A DNA stretch of 64,000 bases from Mucilaginibacter gotjawali. GTDB taxonomy: Bacteria > Bacteroidota > Bacteroidia > Sphingobacteriales > Sphingobacteriaceae. Made by a program: the position numbers and the translations under genes. The stretch spans positions 2,108,001-2,172,000 of the forward strand of contig NZ_AP017313.1 of NCBI RefSeq assembly GCF_002355435.1. Direction: 5' to 3'. Within the stretch, counting starts at the first letter, position 1. The number at the start of each line of letters is the position of its first letter. This document shows, in pieces, positions 1 through 8,597 of this stretch. The notes under the pieces were generated by a model, which was given only the letters and a program-made list of their open reading frames with translations, was not told the DNA's origin and ran no database searches.

Positions 1-1
1 T

Positions 2-583
2 GCTGACTTTTACAAAAAATTCGACAACGCAGATTCCCGTAAAAAAGGATGGATGGCTGGTATTCAATATGCAACTGATGGCGTTACACCGTTAACCACC
101 CGTGGTAGCGATAGCTCATTAGTTTTGAACTACAGGCCGCAGGTTTCAAGTTTGTATACTGCAACAGAATATGACGGTGTTCGCCAGCAAAAATGGCAGC
201 TTACCCCTGGTTCCGCAAACCAGGATGCTGACTGGGCTTTGTTCCGTTATTCTGACGTATTGTTAATGAAAGCTGAATGCCAGATGCGTTTAGGAAATAC
301 TGCTGCAGCATTAACCTATACTGCGCCTGTTAGATTAAGGGCAGGTGTTGCTAATTTCTCATCTGAAGCATTCAATTTAGATTCGTTATTAGCTGAAAGG
401 GGCCGTGAGTTTGTTTGGGAAGGCTGGAGAAGAGAAGATTTGATCCGTTTCGGACACTTTGGTGATCCTAAACAATTCAAACCTGCTGCTGATGCTGATA
501 AACATTGGGCATTATTCCCAATCCCAACTGAGGCACACCAAAAAGATCCAAACCTGGTTCAAAACCCTGGTTATACCTGGTAG
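2..583 (+). CDS. SusD/RagB-family outer-membrane nutrient-binding lipoprotein, C-terminal part
   Basis: The reading frame is open from the left edge, so the gene begins outside the window and only about 193 C-terminal residues are visible. The segments YKKFDNADSRKKGWM near the edge, DADWALFRYSDVLLMKAE in the middle and RGREFVWEGWRREDLIRFG near the end are typical of the C-terminal half of SusD proteins. In this family the SusD lipoprotein caps a SusC TonB-dependent transporter on the cell surface and helps capture oligosaccharides. The SusC partner would be expected to the left of the window. A perfect palindromic terminator follows the stop codon. The glycan target cannot be told from this fragment. 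Confidence 0.9.
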   Translation, partial: ADFYKKFDNADSRKKGWMAGIQYATDGVTPLTTRGSDSSLVLNYRPQVSSLYTATEYDGVRQQKWQLTPGSANQDADWALFRYSDVLLMKAECQMRLGNTAAALTYTAPVRLRAGVANFSSEAFNLDSLLAERGREFVWEGWRREDLIRFGHFGDPKQFKPAADADKHWALFPIPTEAHQKDPNLVQNPGYTW

Positions 584-606
584 ATTCAGTTGATCTGATA
601 TTTTTA

Positions 607-638
607 ATGGAGTAGTAATTTTAAAATTACTACTCCAT
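607..638 (+). terminator. Intrinsic terminator after susD
   Basis: A perfect 16-bp inverted repeat (607-622 against 623-638) is followed by a T run. It sits 24 bp after the SusD stop and 29 bp before the next gene, so it probably ends or attenuates the SusCD transcript. The stem has no separate loop, so the actual hairpin would open a few central A/T pairs. Confidence 0.8.
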
Positions 639-666
639 TTTTAGTTCTATATATTTGATGTTATAA

Positions 667-3600
667 ATGAAAACACACCAACCCAAACTCGTATTCCTGA
701 CCCTTGCCTTTTTCTTTTTTTCCTGTCACAACAAAAATGAAGTTAATAAAGAAGATGCGCTTTTTCAATTAATGCCATCAACCCAAACAGGCATTTCTTT
801 TAACAATAAAGTGGTAGACGATGGCGAGTTTAACGTTTTTAACTATCGTAATTTTTATAACGGTGGGGGTGTGGCCATTGGCGATGTAAATAATGATGGT
901 AAACCTGATGTTTTCTTTACCTCAAACCAGGGCGAATGTAAACTTTATATCAATAAAGGAAACTGGAAATTTGAGGATGTCACCGCTAAGTCGGGTTTAA
1001 ATGCGTATCACCGGTGGCATACGGGGGTTACCATGGTTGATATCAATGGTGATGGTTGGCTGGATATTTATATCAGTAATAGCGGTGGGCTCGGCAATGC
1101 TGACAGAGCAAACGAGTTATACATTAACCAGAAAGATGGCACATTTAGGGAAGAAGCCGCAGAATATGGCCTGGCTGATAAAGGTTTAGGCACCCAGGCC
1201 ATATTTTTTGACTACGACCATGACGGCGATCTGGATTGTTTTATATTGAACAACAGCTACCGGCCAATTGAGAGTTTTGGGTATAACAAGGAACTGAGGA
1301 ATATTCGCGACCCGAACTATGGTGACCGTTTATACCGGAATGACAACGGAAAATTTGTGGACGTGAGTGCCGAAGCCGGGATATATGGTAGTGAAATAGG
1401 TTTTGGTTTGGGCGTGGCGGCAGGCGACATGTTTAATACAGGTTGGGACGATATGTACATTTCAAATGATTTTTTTGAACATGATTATCTGTACCGGAAT
1501 CAGCATAACGGCAAATTCAATGAAATAAGCAACGAGGCATTGGGGCATATGAGCCTTTCGTCAATGGGCTCAGACTTAGCGGACATCAATAACGATGGTT
1601 TGCTGGATATGTTTACTACAGACATGCTGCCCGAAAATGACTACCGTTTAAAAACCACCACTAAGTTTGATGAGTTTGACGTGTATGCTGCTAAATTCAG
1701 GAGTGATTTTCATCACCAGTTTACCAAAAACTGTTTACAGCTTAACAACGGGGATGGTACCTTTAGCGAGATTGCCGACCTTGCCGGTGTAAATGCCACT
1801 GACTGGAGTTGGGGCGCGCTTTGTTTTGATTTTAATAACGACGGCTGGAAAGATGTATTTGTAACCAACGGTATCAGCCGCGACCTGACTAACCAGGATT
1901 TTCTCACGTATTTTAGCAGCGACGAAGTAAAGAACGAGATTAAACATGGCGGTTTTAAAGCAAAGGCGCTTTTAGATAAGATGCCAAAAACCCCTATAAG
2001 CAGTTATGGCTTTGTAAATCAAAAAAACCTGCAATTTAAAAACGAAACAGAGACAATGGGATTTACGACCCCCGGCTTTAGCAACGGCGCCGCATATGGC
2101 GACCTTGATGGTGACGGAGACCTCGACCTGGTGGTAAATAATGAAAACGGGGTGGCGTTTATCTACAGAAATATGACTGCGGAGCGGACCCACGCACATT
2201 ATCTCAAAATAAATTTAAAGGGCAGCGGCATGAATACCTTCGGTATAGGTGCAAAAGTTACCGTTTATACCAATGGCATGCAGCAGTTGCTTGAGCAGCA
2301 GCCTACCCGGGGTTTTGAAAGCAGCAGCGAACCGGTGTTAAATTTCGGGACAGGGAAATATAAAAAGGTTGACAGCCTTAAAGTGGTATGGCCTGACATG
2401 AAAATGCAGGTATTGAAAAATTTAAGCGCCGATGCAACGATTACTTTAAAGCAAACTGATGCTAATTTGACTTTTATACCAGCGTTACCGAATGCCAGGG
2501 CTTTATATAAAAATGTTACAGCAACAAGTTTTAAAGGGGACATCAATCATAAAGAAAACGACTATAAAGATTTCGACGATCAACGACTGATTCCAAAAAT
2601 GCTATCGACCGAAGGGCCAAAACTTGCTGTTGCAGATGTTGACGGTGACGGGCTCGAAGATTTTTTTGTGGGGAGCGCTACCGGGGATACTGCGAAGCTC
2701 TTTATTCAACAGCCCAACGGTAATTTTATCCGGAAGAACGAATTTGCTTTTGCCCAGGATAAAAACAGCGAGAATATTGGGGCATTGTTTTTGGATGGCG
2801 ATCATAGTGGTAAAAAAGACCTTGTGCTTGTGTCAGGAGGTAATATGGAGAAAGAAGGCTCAATTGACTTGCTTGCACGCTACTATACAAATGACGGCAA
2901 AGGCAACTTTACCCGCAAATACAATGGCTGGCCTTTGGTTTCTATAAACGCCTCATGCATAAGGCTGAACAATGATAATGGCGACCTGTTTATCGGCGCC
3001 CGCAGCGTTCCCGGAACATATGGTGTTATCCCGTCAAGTAAGCTACTAAGGAACGATGGGCACGGAAACTTCAGCGATGTTACTGCCGCGCTGGCCCCTG
3101 ACCTGGTAAAATTAGGTATGGTTACCGATGCGCAATGGGCAGATATAGATGGCAGCGGGAAAAACGCCCTCGTGGTAGTGGGTGATTGGATGCCGGTAAC
3201 TATTCTTAAATATATTAACGGCAAACTTGAAAAGACAGGTGAAATAGCAAATTCTTCCGGCTGGTGGAATTGCCTCACCGTGGCTGATTTAAATGGCGAC
3301 GGAAAGCTTGACCTGGTTGCAGGCAATAATGGATTGAATTCGAAAATAAAAGCTGATGCGGCCCATCCGGCAAAAATGTATGTTTCTGATTTTGACAACA
3401 ACGGGCAGGTAGAGTGCATCCCGGTTTACTATAAAACCGACGGCAAAGCATATCCTTTTAACCTGCATGATGATATTCTGCGGCAAATGCCAATTCTAAA
3501 AAAGAAATTCTTAAGGTATGATACTTATGCGGGTAAGGGTATCGATGAAATTTTCACACCCGAGGAATTGGAGAAAGCATCGGTATTAAGTGTTACTCAA

Positions 3601-3966
3601 ACCCAAACCTGTGTTTTTTATAACAATGGCAAAGGGCAATTTACCATGCAGCCTTTGCCGGTAAGGGCACAGTTCTCGCCGGTATTCAGCATATTGGCCA
3701 CCGATATCAATAATGATGGCATCACCGATCTTTTCCTGGGAGGTAATTTTTATGGTTTAAAACCCGAAGTTGGAAGATACGATGCCAGTTATGGCACAAC
3801 GCTTTTAGGAAATGCAAAACACGGGTTTGACTATCTTTCGCCGGCAAACACTGGCTTGTTTATAAAAGGTGAAGTGCGTGATATCAGCAGGATAAAAACA
3901 AAAAGCGGCACTGCTATTATTGTTGCGCGCAATAACGACGCCCTGCAGCTGTTCAAAAAGAATTAA
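667..3966 (+). CDS. FG-GAP/VCBS repeat lipoprotein with ASPIC/UnbV domain (CRTAC1-like), copy 1
   Basis: This 1099-residue protein begins with a lipoprotein signal (hydrophobic stretch ending FFFFSC, lipobox Cys20). Residues about 70-500 carry a series of calcium-binding-type FG-GAP repeats, visible as DVNNDGKPD, DINGDGWLD, DYDHDGDLD, DINNDGLLD, DFNNDGWKD and DLDGDGDLD. An ASPIC/UnbV domain follows at about 510-600 (FGIGAKV, QPTRGFESSSEP). A second repeat block fills the rest (DVDGDGLED, DLNGDGKLD, DINNDGITD), so two beta-propellers are likely. Proteins of this type are surface or periplasmic and often sit beside SusCD pairs. Their biochemical role is not established. The gene at 5272-8595 is a clear paralogue. 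Confidence 0.88.
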   Translation: MKTHQPKLVFLTLAFFFFSCHNKNEVNKEDALFQLMPSTQTGISFNNKVVDDGEFNVFNYRNFYNGGGVAIGDVNNDGKPDVFFTSNQGECKLYINKGNWKFEDVTAKSGLNAYHRWHTGVTMVDINGDGWLDIYISNSGGLGNADRANELYINQKDGTFREEAAEYGLADKGLGTQAIFFDYDHDGDLDCFILNNSYRPIESFGYNKELRNIRDPNYGDRLYRNDNGKFVDVSAEAGIYGSEIGFGLGVAAGDMFNTGWDDMYISNDFFEHDYLYRNQHNGKFNEISNEALGHMSLSSMGSDLADINNDGLLDMFTTDMLPENDYRLKTTTKFDEFDVYAAKFRSDFHHQFTKNCLQLNNGDGTFSEIADLAGVNATDWSWGALCFDFNNDGWKDVFVTNGISRDLTNQDFLTYFSSDEVKNEIKHGGFKAKALLDKMPKTPISSYGFVNQKNLQFKNETETMGFTTPGFSNGAAYGDLDGDGDLDLVVNNENGVAFIYRNMTAERTHAHYLKINLKGSGMNTFGIGAKVTVYTNGMQQLLEQQPTRGFESSSEPVLNFGTGKYKKVDSLKVVWPDMKMQVLKNLSADATITLKQTDANLTFIPALPNARALYKNVTATSFKGDINHKENDYKDFDDQRLIPKMLSTEGPKLAVADVDGDGLEDFFVGSATGDTAKLFIQQPNGNFIRKNEFAFAQDKNSENIGALFLDGDHSGKKDLVLVSGGNMEKEGSIDLLARYYTNDGKGNFTRKYNGWPLVSINASCIRLNNDNGDLFIGARSVPGTYGVIPSSKLLRNDGHGNFSDVTAALAPDLVKLGMVTDAQWADIDGSGKNALVVVGDWMPVTILKYINGKLEKTGEIANSSGWWNCLTVADLNGDGKLDLVAGNNGLNSKIKADAAHPAKMYVSDFDNNGQVECIPVYYKTDGKAYPFNLHDDILRQMPILKKKFLRYDTYAGKGIDEIFTPEELEKASVLSVTQTQTCVFYNNGKGQFTMQPLPVRAQFSPVFSILATDINNDGITDLFLGGNFYGLKPEVGRYDASYGTTLLGNAKHGFDYLSPANTGLFIKGEVRDISRIKTKSGTAIIVARNNDALQLFKKN

Positions 3967-3972
3967 AAAGAG

Positions 3973-3998
3973 AGGCCCCGACTTCAACGTCAGGGCCT
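3973..3998. terminator. Bidirectional intrinsic terminator between convergent genes
   Basis: A 10-bp stem (3973-3982 with 3989-3998, one mismatch) surrounds the loop TTCAAC. A T run follows on the right and an A run precedes on the left, so it can serve both the upstream + gene and the - gene ending at 4037. Confidence 0.8.
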
Positions 3999-4036
3999 GT
4001 TTTTTTACAGGACAAGAATGTTACGTTTACGCCGCT

Positions 4037-5002
4037 TTAACGGGGCTGATCATTTGGATAGGTTGAAAAATTAACCTGCATATCAACACTATCGGTGTCG
4101 CCAACCGGGAGCTTATCATTAAAATAAGTTTCAAAAGGCATTATCGCCGTTTGGTAGGCATGATCCATAAAGTATTGTCTCAAAGCCAGGTATGCCTGGT
4201 TTCTCTTGTTAAATGGTCCCTTAAAACGTGCTGCGTAAAGCGGACCGCCCTTTGGCATCCTGGTAAAAATAATTTCTTTACCTGATGATACTTCTTTATC
4301 AATATACAAACCTACGTTAACCTGTGTAGAGTCTTTACCCTTTGGTAAGTACTGTGCTATTACGGGATACATCTGTTTAACATTATTGTCTTTTACAAAT
4401 TGCTTTAAAACCGTAAGCATGCCGGCTGCCTCCATAAACCGTTTTTCTTTTGATACTTCTTTACGCATAACAATCAGGTTGCTTTCAGGCACACCGGTTG
4501 CAAAAATTTTGAACCCGTAATGCAAACTGTCATTTTCCATAAAGTTTTTTAGTAAGGCCAGGTGTTTCCCGGGAGAAGCGGAAGGCCAGATATTTTCTAT
4601 CAGATAATTAATAGCAGATGTTTTTTCTTCTGAAACAACCGTGGTTTTATTATAAAACTTGTCGGCAACCGGGATTAAGATATAGCTATAACTGGCCTTT
4701 TGGCCATTGATATCCTCGTCCACAAAAAAACCACCGCTTTTCATTTGTACATTGATCTGAATGCCTGGATATTTTATTCGAAAGGAAGCATTAGCATTTT
4801 CGATGGAGACTTTAGCAGAATCGGCAACAGCCACTTTTTTTAATCCGGGGGCTAACTGTTCCCATTTAAATGGGTTGGATAAAACGCTGTAGATGATTAA
4901 AAAAGGAGACTTTACCAGGGTTGATTTTTGTTGGGTTACCGGAATAAAACATGCCGCAATAATAGCCACTGTTAATACCGGAAATAAAACTTTTTTATTC
5001 AT
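4037..5002 (-). CDS. Membrane-anchored GyrI-like / AraC effector-binding domain protein
   Basis: The 321-residue product starts with an uncleaved-looking hydrophobic segment (about residues 5-20), then a stretch of about 130 residues that resembles the SRPBCC-type half found in similar proteins. The C-terminal part (about 165-315) looks like a GyrI-like effector-binding domain: the stretch MPKGGPLYAARFKGPF and the later AIMPFETYFND are laid out as in that fold. No DNA-binding helix-turn-helix is present, so it is not a regulator of the AraC or MerR type. It probably binds a small hydrophobic ligand at the membrane. The ligand is unknown. It is convergent with the FG-GAP lipoprotein gene and shares a bidirectional terminator with it. 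Confidence 0.6.
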   Translation of the reverse strand: MNKKVLFPVLTVAIIAACFIPVTQQKSTLVKSPFLIIYSVLSNPFKWEQLAPGLKKVAVADSAKVSIENANASFRIKYPGIQINVQMKSGGFFVDEDINGQKASYSYILIPVADKFYNKTTVVSEEKTSAINYLIENIWPSASPGKHLALLKNFMENDSLHYGFKIFATGVPESNLIVMRKEVSKEKRFMEAAGMLTVLKQFVKDNNVKQMYPVIAQYLPKGKDSTQVNVGLYIDKEVSSGKEIIFTRMPKGGPLYAARFKGPFNKRNQAYLALRQYFMDHAYQTAIMPFETYFNDKLPVGDTDSVDMQVNFSTYPNDQPR

Positions 5003-5125
5003 TTCGGAGTGTTTGCAAATTGGACGTTAAAAATAGGAATAAAAAGACATTTTCGGGCCCTGGCTGCCTTGTTTTGCTGTTTTTTTATTTAAAAAAGATT
5101 GTGTTTTAATGCTGATTAATGTTGG

Positions 5126-5152
5126 TTGTTTTAAAGAATTTAGGTAAATTTC
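5126..5152 (+). promoter_or_regulatory. Possible promoter for the second FG-GAP lipoprotein
   Basis: TAAATTTC at 5145-5152 matches five of the six fixed positions of the Bacteroidota -7 element TAnnTTTG, with a TTG at 5126-5128, 16 bp upstream. The start codon lies 120 bp downstream. The spacing is short for this promoter class, so this is a weak call. Confidence 0.3.
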
Positions 5153-5271
5153 GACACCAAAAATGAACCAGTTTGATGTCCGGAAACGAATTTAAGTCAT
5201 GTGCTATTTTTAATTCTTCAACGGAGTATTTTAAAGGGTATTAAATATTTTTTTCTGATAGTAATTGATTA

Positions 5272-8200
5272 ATGATCTTTAAAACAGCAAAAGAGAGCCG
5301 TAAAAAGCTGTATATCCTCCATCTAATTTTACTTTTCGGTATCGTATTTACTGGCATCAATTCCTGTAAACAAAAGAGCGAAAAACCTGCTGTTTTTCAA
5401 TTGCTTGATTCAACGCAAACTAATATTTATTTTAAAAATACATTAAACGATACTGATTATCCCGGTATTTTAAACTACCTCTATTTTTATAATGGGGGTG
5501 GAGTTGCCGTCGGCGATATCAATAACGATGGTTTGCCGGATCTGTTTTTTACTTCCAATAAAAAGGGCGGCAACAAACTTTATTTAAACAAAGGTAATTA
5601 CCAGTTTGAGGATATTACAGGAAAAGCCGGCGTTGCCGGTACTGCTGATTGGTGTACAGGTGTTACCATGGCCGATGTAAATAATGATGGTTATCTGGAT
5701 ATTTATGTTTGTGCAGTTTCTGGCAAACTTGGTTTTACAGGGCATAATATGCTCTATATCAACAATCATGATGGTACATTCACAGAAAAGTCTGCTGAAT
5801 ACGGGCTTGACTTTTCAGGTTATTCAACACAGGCAGCTTTTTTTGATTATAATCACGATGGCAGGCTGGATTGTTTTCTGCTTAATCAATCCAACCACTC
5901 GGTTGATACCTATGGCGACACCAGTTTGCGGCGAAAAGTAAATAAACTTGCCGGCAGCCGCCTGTTTTTAAACAATAAAGGGCACTTTGAAGATGTAACG
6001 TTAAAAGCCGGAATTTACAGCAGTGCCTTAGGCTATGGGCTTGGGTTAGGGATTGCTGATTTAAATAATGATGGCTGGGAAGATATTTATGTTGGTAATG
6101 ATTTTCATGAAAATGATTATTACTACATCAATAATCATGACGGAACCTTTACTGAATCAGGCGCTAAGCATTTTAACCATTACAGCAGGTTTAGCATGGG
6201 TAATGATATAGCCGATTTTAATAATGACGGTCAGCTGGATATTATTACCGCAGATATGCTTCCACCTGGGGAAAATATCCTAAAATCTTACATGGGGGAT
6301 GAATCTTACGATCAGTATAAGTACAAGATCCTGGATAACGGATTTCAATACCAGTATTCACGCAATTGTTTACAAAAAAACCTGGGCAACGGAAGCGCCT
6401 TCAGCGAAGTAGGGTTGATGGATGGTGTTTCGGCAACCGACTGGAGCTGGAGCCCCCTGCTTGCCGATTTTGATAACGATGGGATAAAAGACCTGTTTAT
6501 TGCCAATGGAATAAAGCGAAGACCTACCGATATGGACTTTATAAGCTTTATTTCTAATATATCGGTACAGGGTTCACTCCAAACCGGCCACGGGACCGAC
6601 AACCTTGCGCTTGATAAAATGCCAACCGGCGTAACTCATAGTTATGTTTTTAAAGGAACAAAAGCTGAAAAGTTTGTTGATCAAAGTGCTTTATGGGGTT
6701 TGCGCGATACCCTATTATCAAACGGTGCGGCCTATGCTGATTTGAATAATGATGGTAAACTTTCCCTGGTGGTTAATACCCTGAATCACCCGGCGTGCAT
6801 CTACAAAAACTCATCGTCGGGCAGCCATTACCTCAGCATAAAATTTACTGGCAGCCAGGATAACCACTTCGGCATTGGTGCAAAAGCATATGTTTTTTGC
6901 AATGGGCAAATGCAATATGAGCAGCTCATGCTCACCCGGGGCTTCCAGTCGTCGGTTGAGCCTAAGCTCCATTTTGGTTTGAATGATCAAAAAAAAGCAG
7001 ATAGCCTGTTGATCGTTTGGCCAAATCAAACTTTCCAGGTGATCAAAAATCTTAAAAGCGACCAGCTATTTGTGGCAGATCAAAAGAATGCGAAGGGGCA
7101 TTTTGATTATGCCCAATTCTTTCCCGTTTCCAAACCAGTTTTTAAGGACATCACTGCTGACATAAACTTGAATTGGAAGCATCAGGAAAATGATTTTGTT
7201 GATTTTGATGTGCAACCATTTATTCCGCATATGCTTTCAAAAGAAGGGCCACGGATAGCAGTTGCTGATGTAAATAACGACGGCCTCGAAGATTTTTACG
7301 TTTGCGGCGCAAAGGGACAGCCGGGAGCTTTGTTTATCCAAAAACCCGGCGGTGGTTTTAAACCTTCGCCCCAATCCGACTTTATTGCCGATAAAGCATG
7401 CGAAGACGTTGATGCCGTTTTTATCGATGTAAATAAAACCGGGCACCAGGATCTTTATGTAGTAAGTGGTGGAAATGAATTAAAAAATGGATCGCCCGAA
7501 TTGGCTGACCGCTTGTATATAAATGACGGTAAAGGTCATTTTAAACGATCGGACGCGAATCCGTCAATCAAAGTCAATAAAGCTGCGGTTGCGGTTGCCG
7601 ATATAAATCATGATGGTTACCCGGACCTTTTTGTGGCGGGTGCACCTGAAGCTGCTAAATTTGGTGCGATACCGGAATCATACCTGTTGATGAATGATGG
7701 TCATGGACACTTTCAAAAAGCGCAAATCCCCGGTGAGCTCAAATATGCCGGTATGCTCCGGTCTGTCGCTTTTGCTGATCTTGATAACGATGGCTGGCCC
7801 GACCTGGTGGTAGGCGGAGAATGGATGCCAGTAAAAGTATTCATGAATAAACATGGTAAATTTGTTGAACAGCATTATGCCGGAATGGATAAGTTATCAG
7901 GATGGTGGCAGCGCATTGTTCTTGCTGATGTTGATGGGGACGGTAAAGTGGATATCATCGCTGGCAATTATGGCCTCAACTCCAAACTTAAACCAAGCGG
8001 CCAGGACCCAGTAAAACTGTATTTAACTGATATTGATAAAAACGGGACTGTTGACCCGCTGCTTACCTACAGTATAGACCAAAAAGATTATACCTTTTTA
8101 GGCAAAGGTGATATCGAGAAACAGGTGCCTTTAATAAAAAAGAAGTTTTTATATTATCATGATTTTGCCGGGAAGACGGTGAATGAGCTTTTTGGCGATT

Positions 8201-8595
8201 CACTGACCACTACAAGGCCGTTAACCGCTAACTCTTTTGTATCCGGCGTTTTCTTTAATAAGGGGGATGGGGATTTTCAGTTTAAACCATTCCCGTCGGC
8301 CGCCCAAACTTCACCGCTTTTTGGCTTTGCCAGTATGGCTGCACCTGGTAAAGGTATCCTGGCGGGAGGGAATTTCTCTGGCGTGATACCTTTTGAAGGA
8401 CGCTATGATGCCGATTTTGGAGATATGATAATACCGGATAAAAAGGGCGATTTTAGCTGGCAATCACCGGTTAGTTCAGGTTTTATTTTACGCGGAGAAG
8501 TTCGGGATATTAAAACGATAAAAACCGCTAAGGGGATAATTTATGCAGTAGCATTTAATAATAACGCGATCAGGTTTTTTAAAATAACTAATTAG
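5272..8595 (+). CDS. FG-GAP/VCBS repeat lipoprotein with ASPIC/UnbV domain (CRTAC1-like), copy 2
   Basis: The 1107-residue protein is a paralogue of the product of 667-3966 over its full length; both share a near-identical opening after the signal (FQL...STQT, then FYNGGGVA). The lipobox Cys is residue 32. FG-GAP calcium loops recur as DINNDGLPD, DVNNDGYLD, DYNHDGRLD, DLNNDGWED and DFDNDGIKD, then an ASPIC/UnbV domain around 520-610 (FGIGAKAYVF, LTRGFQSSVEP), then a second propeller (DVNNDGLED, DINHDGYPD, DLDNDGWPD, DVDGDGKVD). It is followed after 2 bp by the glycosidase gene, so these are cotranscribed. The function is unknown; binding or surface presentation of a substrate is an inference from the neighbours. 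Confidence 0.88.
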   Translation: MIFKTAKESRKKLYILHLILLFGIVFTGINSCKQKSEKPAVFQLLDSTQTNIYFKNTLNDTDYPGILNYLYFYNGGGVAVGDINNDGLPDLFFTSNKKGGNKLYLNKGNYQFEDITGKAGVAGTADWCTGVTMADVNNDGYLDIYVCAVSGKLGFTGHNMLYINNHDGTFTEKSAEYGLDFSGYSTQAAFFDYNHDGRLDCFLLNQSNHSVDTYGDTSLRRKVNKLAGSRLFLNNKGHFEDVTLKAGIYSSALGYGLGLGIADLNNDGWEDIYVGNDFHENDYYYINNHDGTFTESGAKHFNHYSRFSMGNDIADFNNDGQLDIITADMLPPGENILKSYMGDESYDQYKYKILDNGFQYQYSRNCLQKNLGNGSAFSEVGLMDGVSATDWSWSPLLADFDNDGIKDLFIANGIKRRPTDMDFISFISNISVQGSLQTGHGTDNLALDKMPTGVTHSYVFKGTKAEKFVDQSALWGLRDTLLSNGAAYADLNNDGKLSLVVNTLNHPACIYKNSSSGSHYLSIKFTGSQDNHFGIGAKAYVFCNGQMQYEQLMLTRGFQSSVEPKLHFGLNDQKKADSLLIVWPNQTFQVIKNLKSDQLFVADQKNAKGHFDYAQFFPVSKPVFKDITADINLNWKHQENDFVDFDVQPFIPHMLSKEGPRIAVADVNNDGLEDFYVCGAKGQPGALFIQKPGGGFKPSPQSDFIADKACEDVDAVFIDVNKTGHQDLYVVSGGNELKNGSPELADRLYINDGKGHFKRSDANPSIKVNKAAVAVADINHDGYPDLFVAGAPEAAKFGAIPESYLLMNDGHGHFQKAQIPGELKYAGMLRSVAFADLDNDGWPDLVVGGEWMPVKVFMNKHGKFVEQHYAGMDKLSGWWQRIVLADVDGDGKVDIIAGNYGLNSKLKPSGQDPVKLYLTDIDKNGTVDPLLTYSIDQKDYTFLGKGDIEKQVPLIKKKFLYYHDFAGKTVNELFGDSLTTTRPLTANSFVSGVFFNKGDGDFQFKPFPSAAQTSPLFGFASMAAPGKGILAGGNFSGVIPFEGRYDADFGDMIIPDKKGDFSWQSPVSSGFILRGEVRDIKTIKTAKGIIYAVAFNNNAIRFFKITN

Positions 8596-8597
8596 AT

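Noticed and set aside
2883..3419. Antisense frame of 178 codons inside the first FG-GAP lipoprotein gene
   Set aside because: It is a shadow of the regular calcium-loop codons on the other strand and encodes a serine/proline-rich product without domain features.
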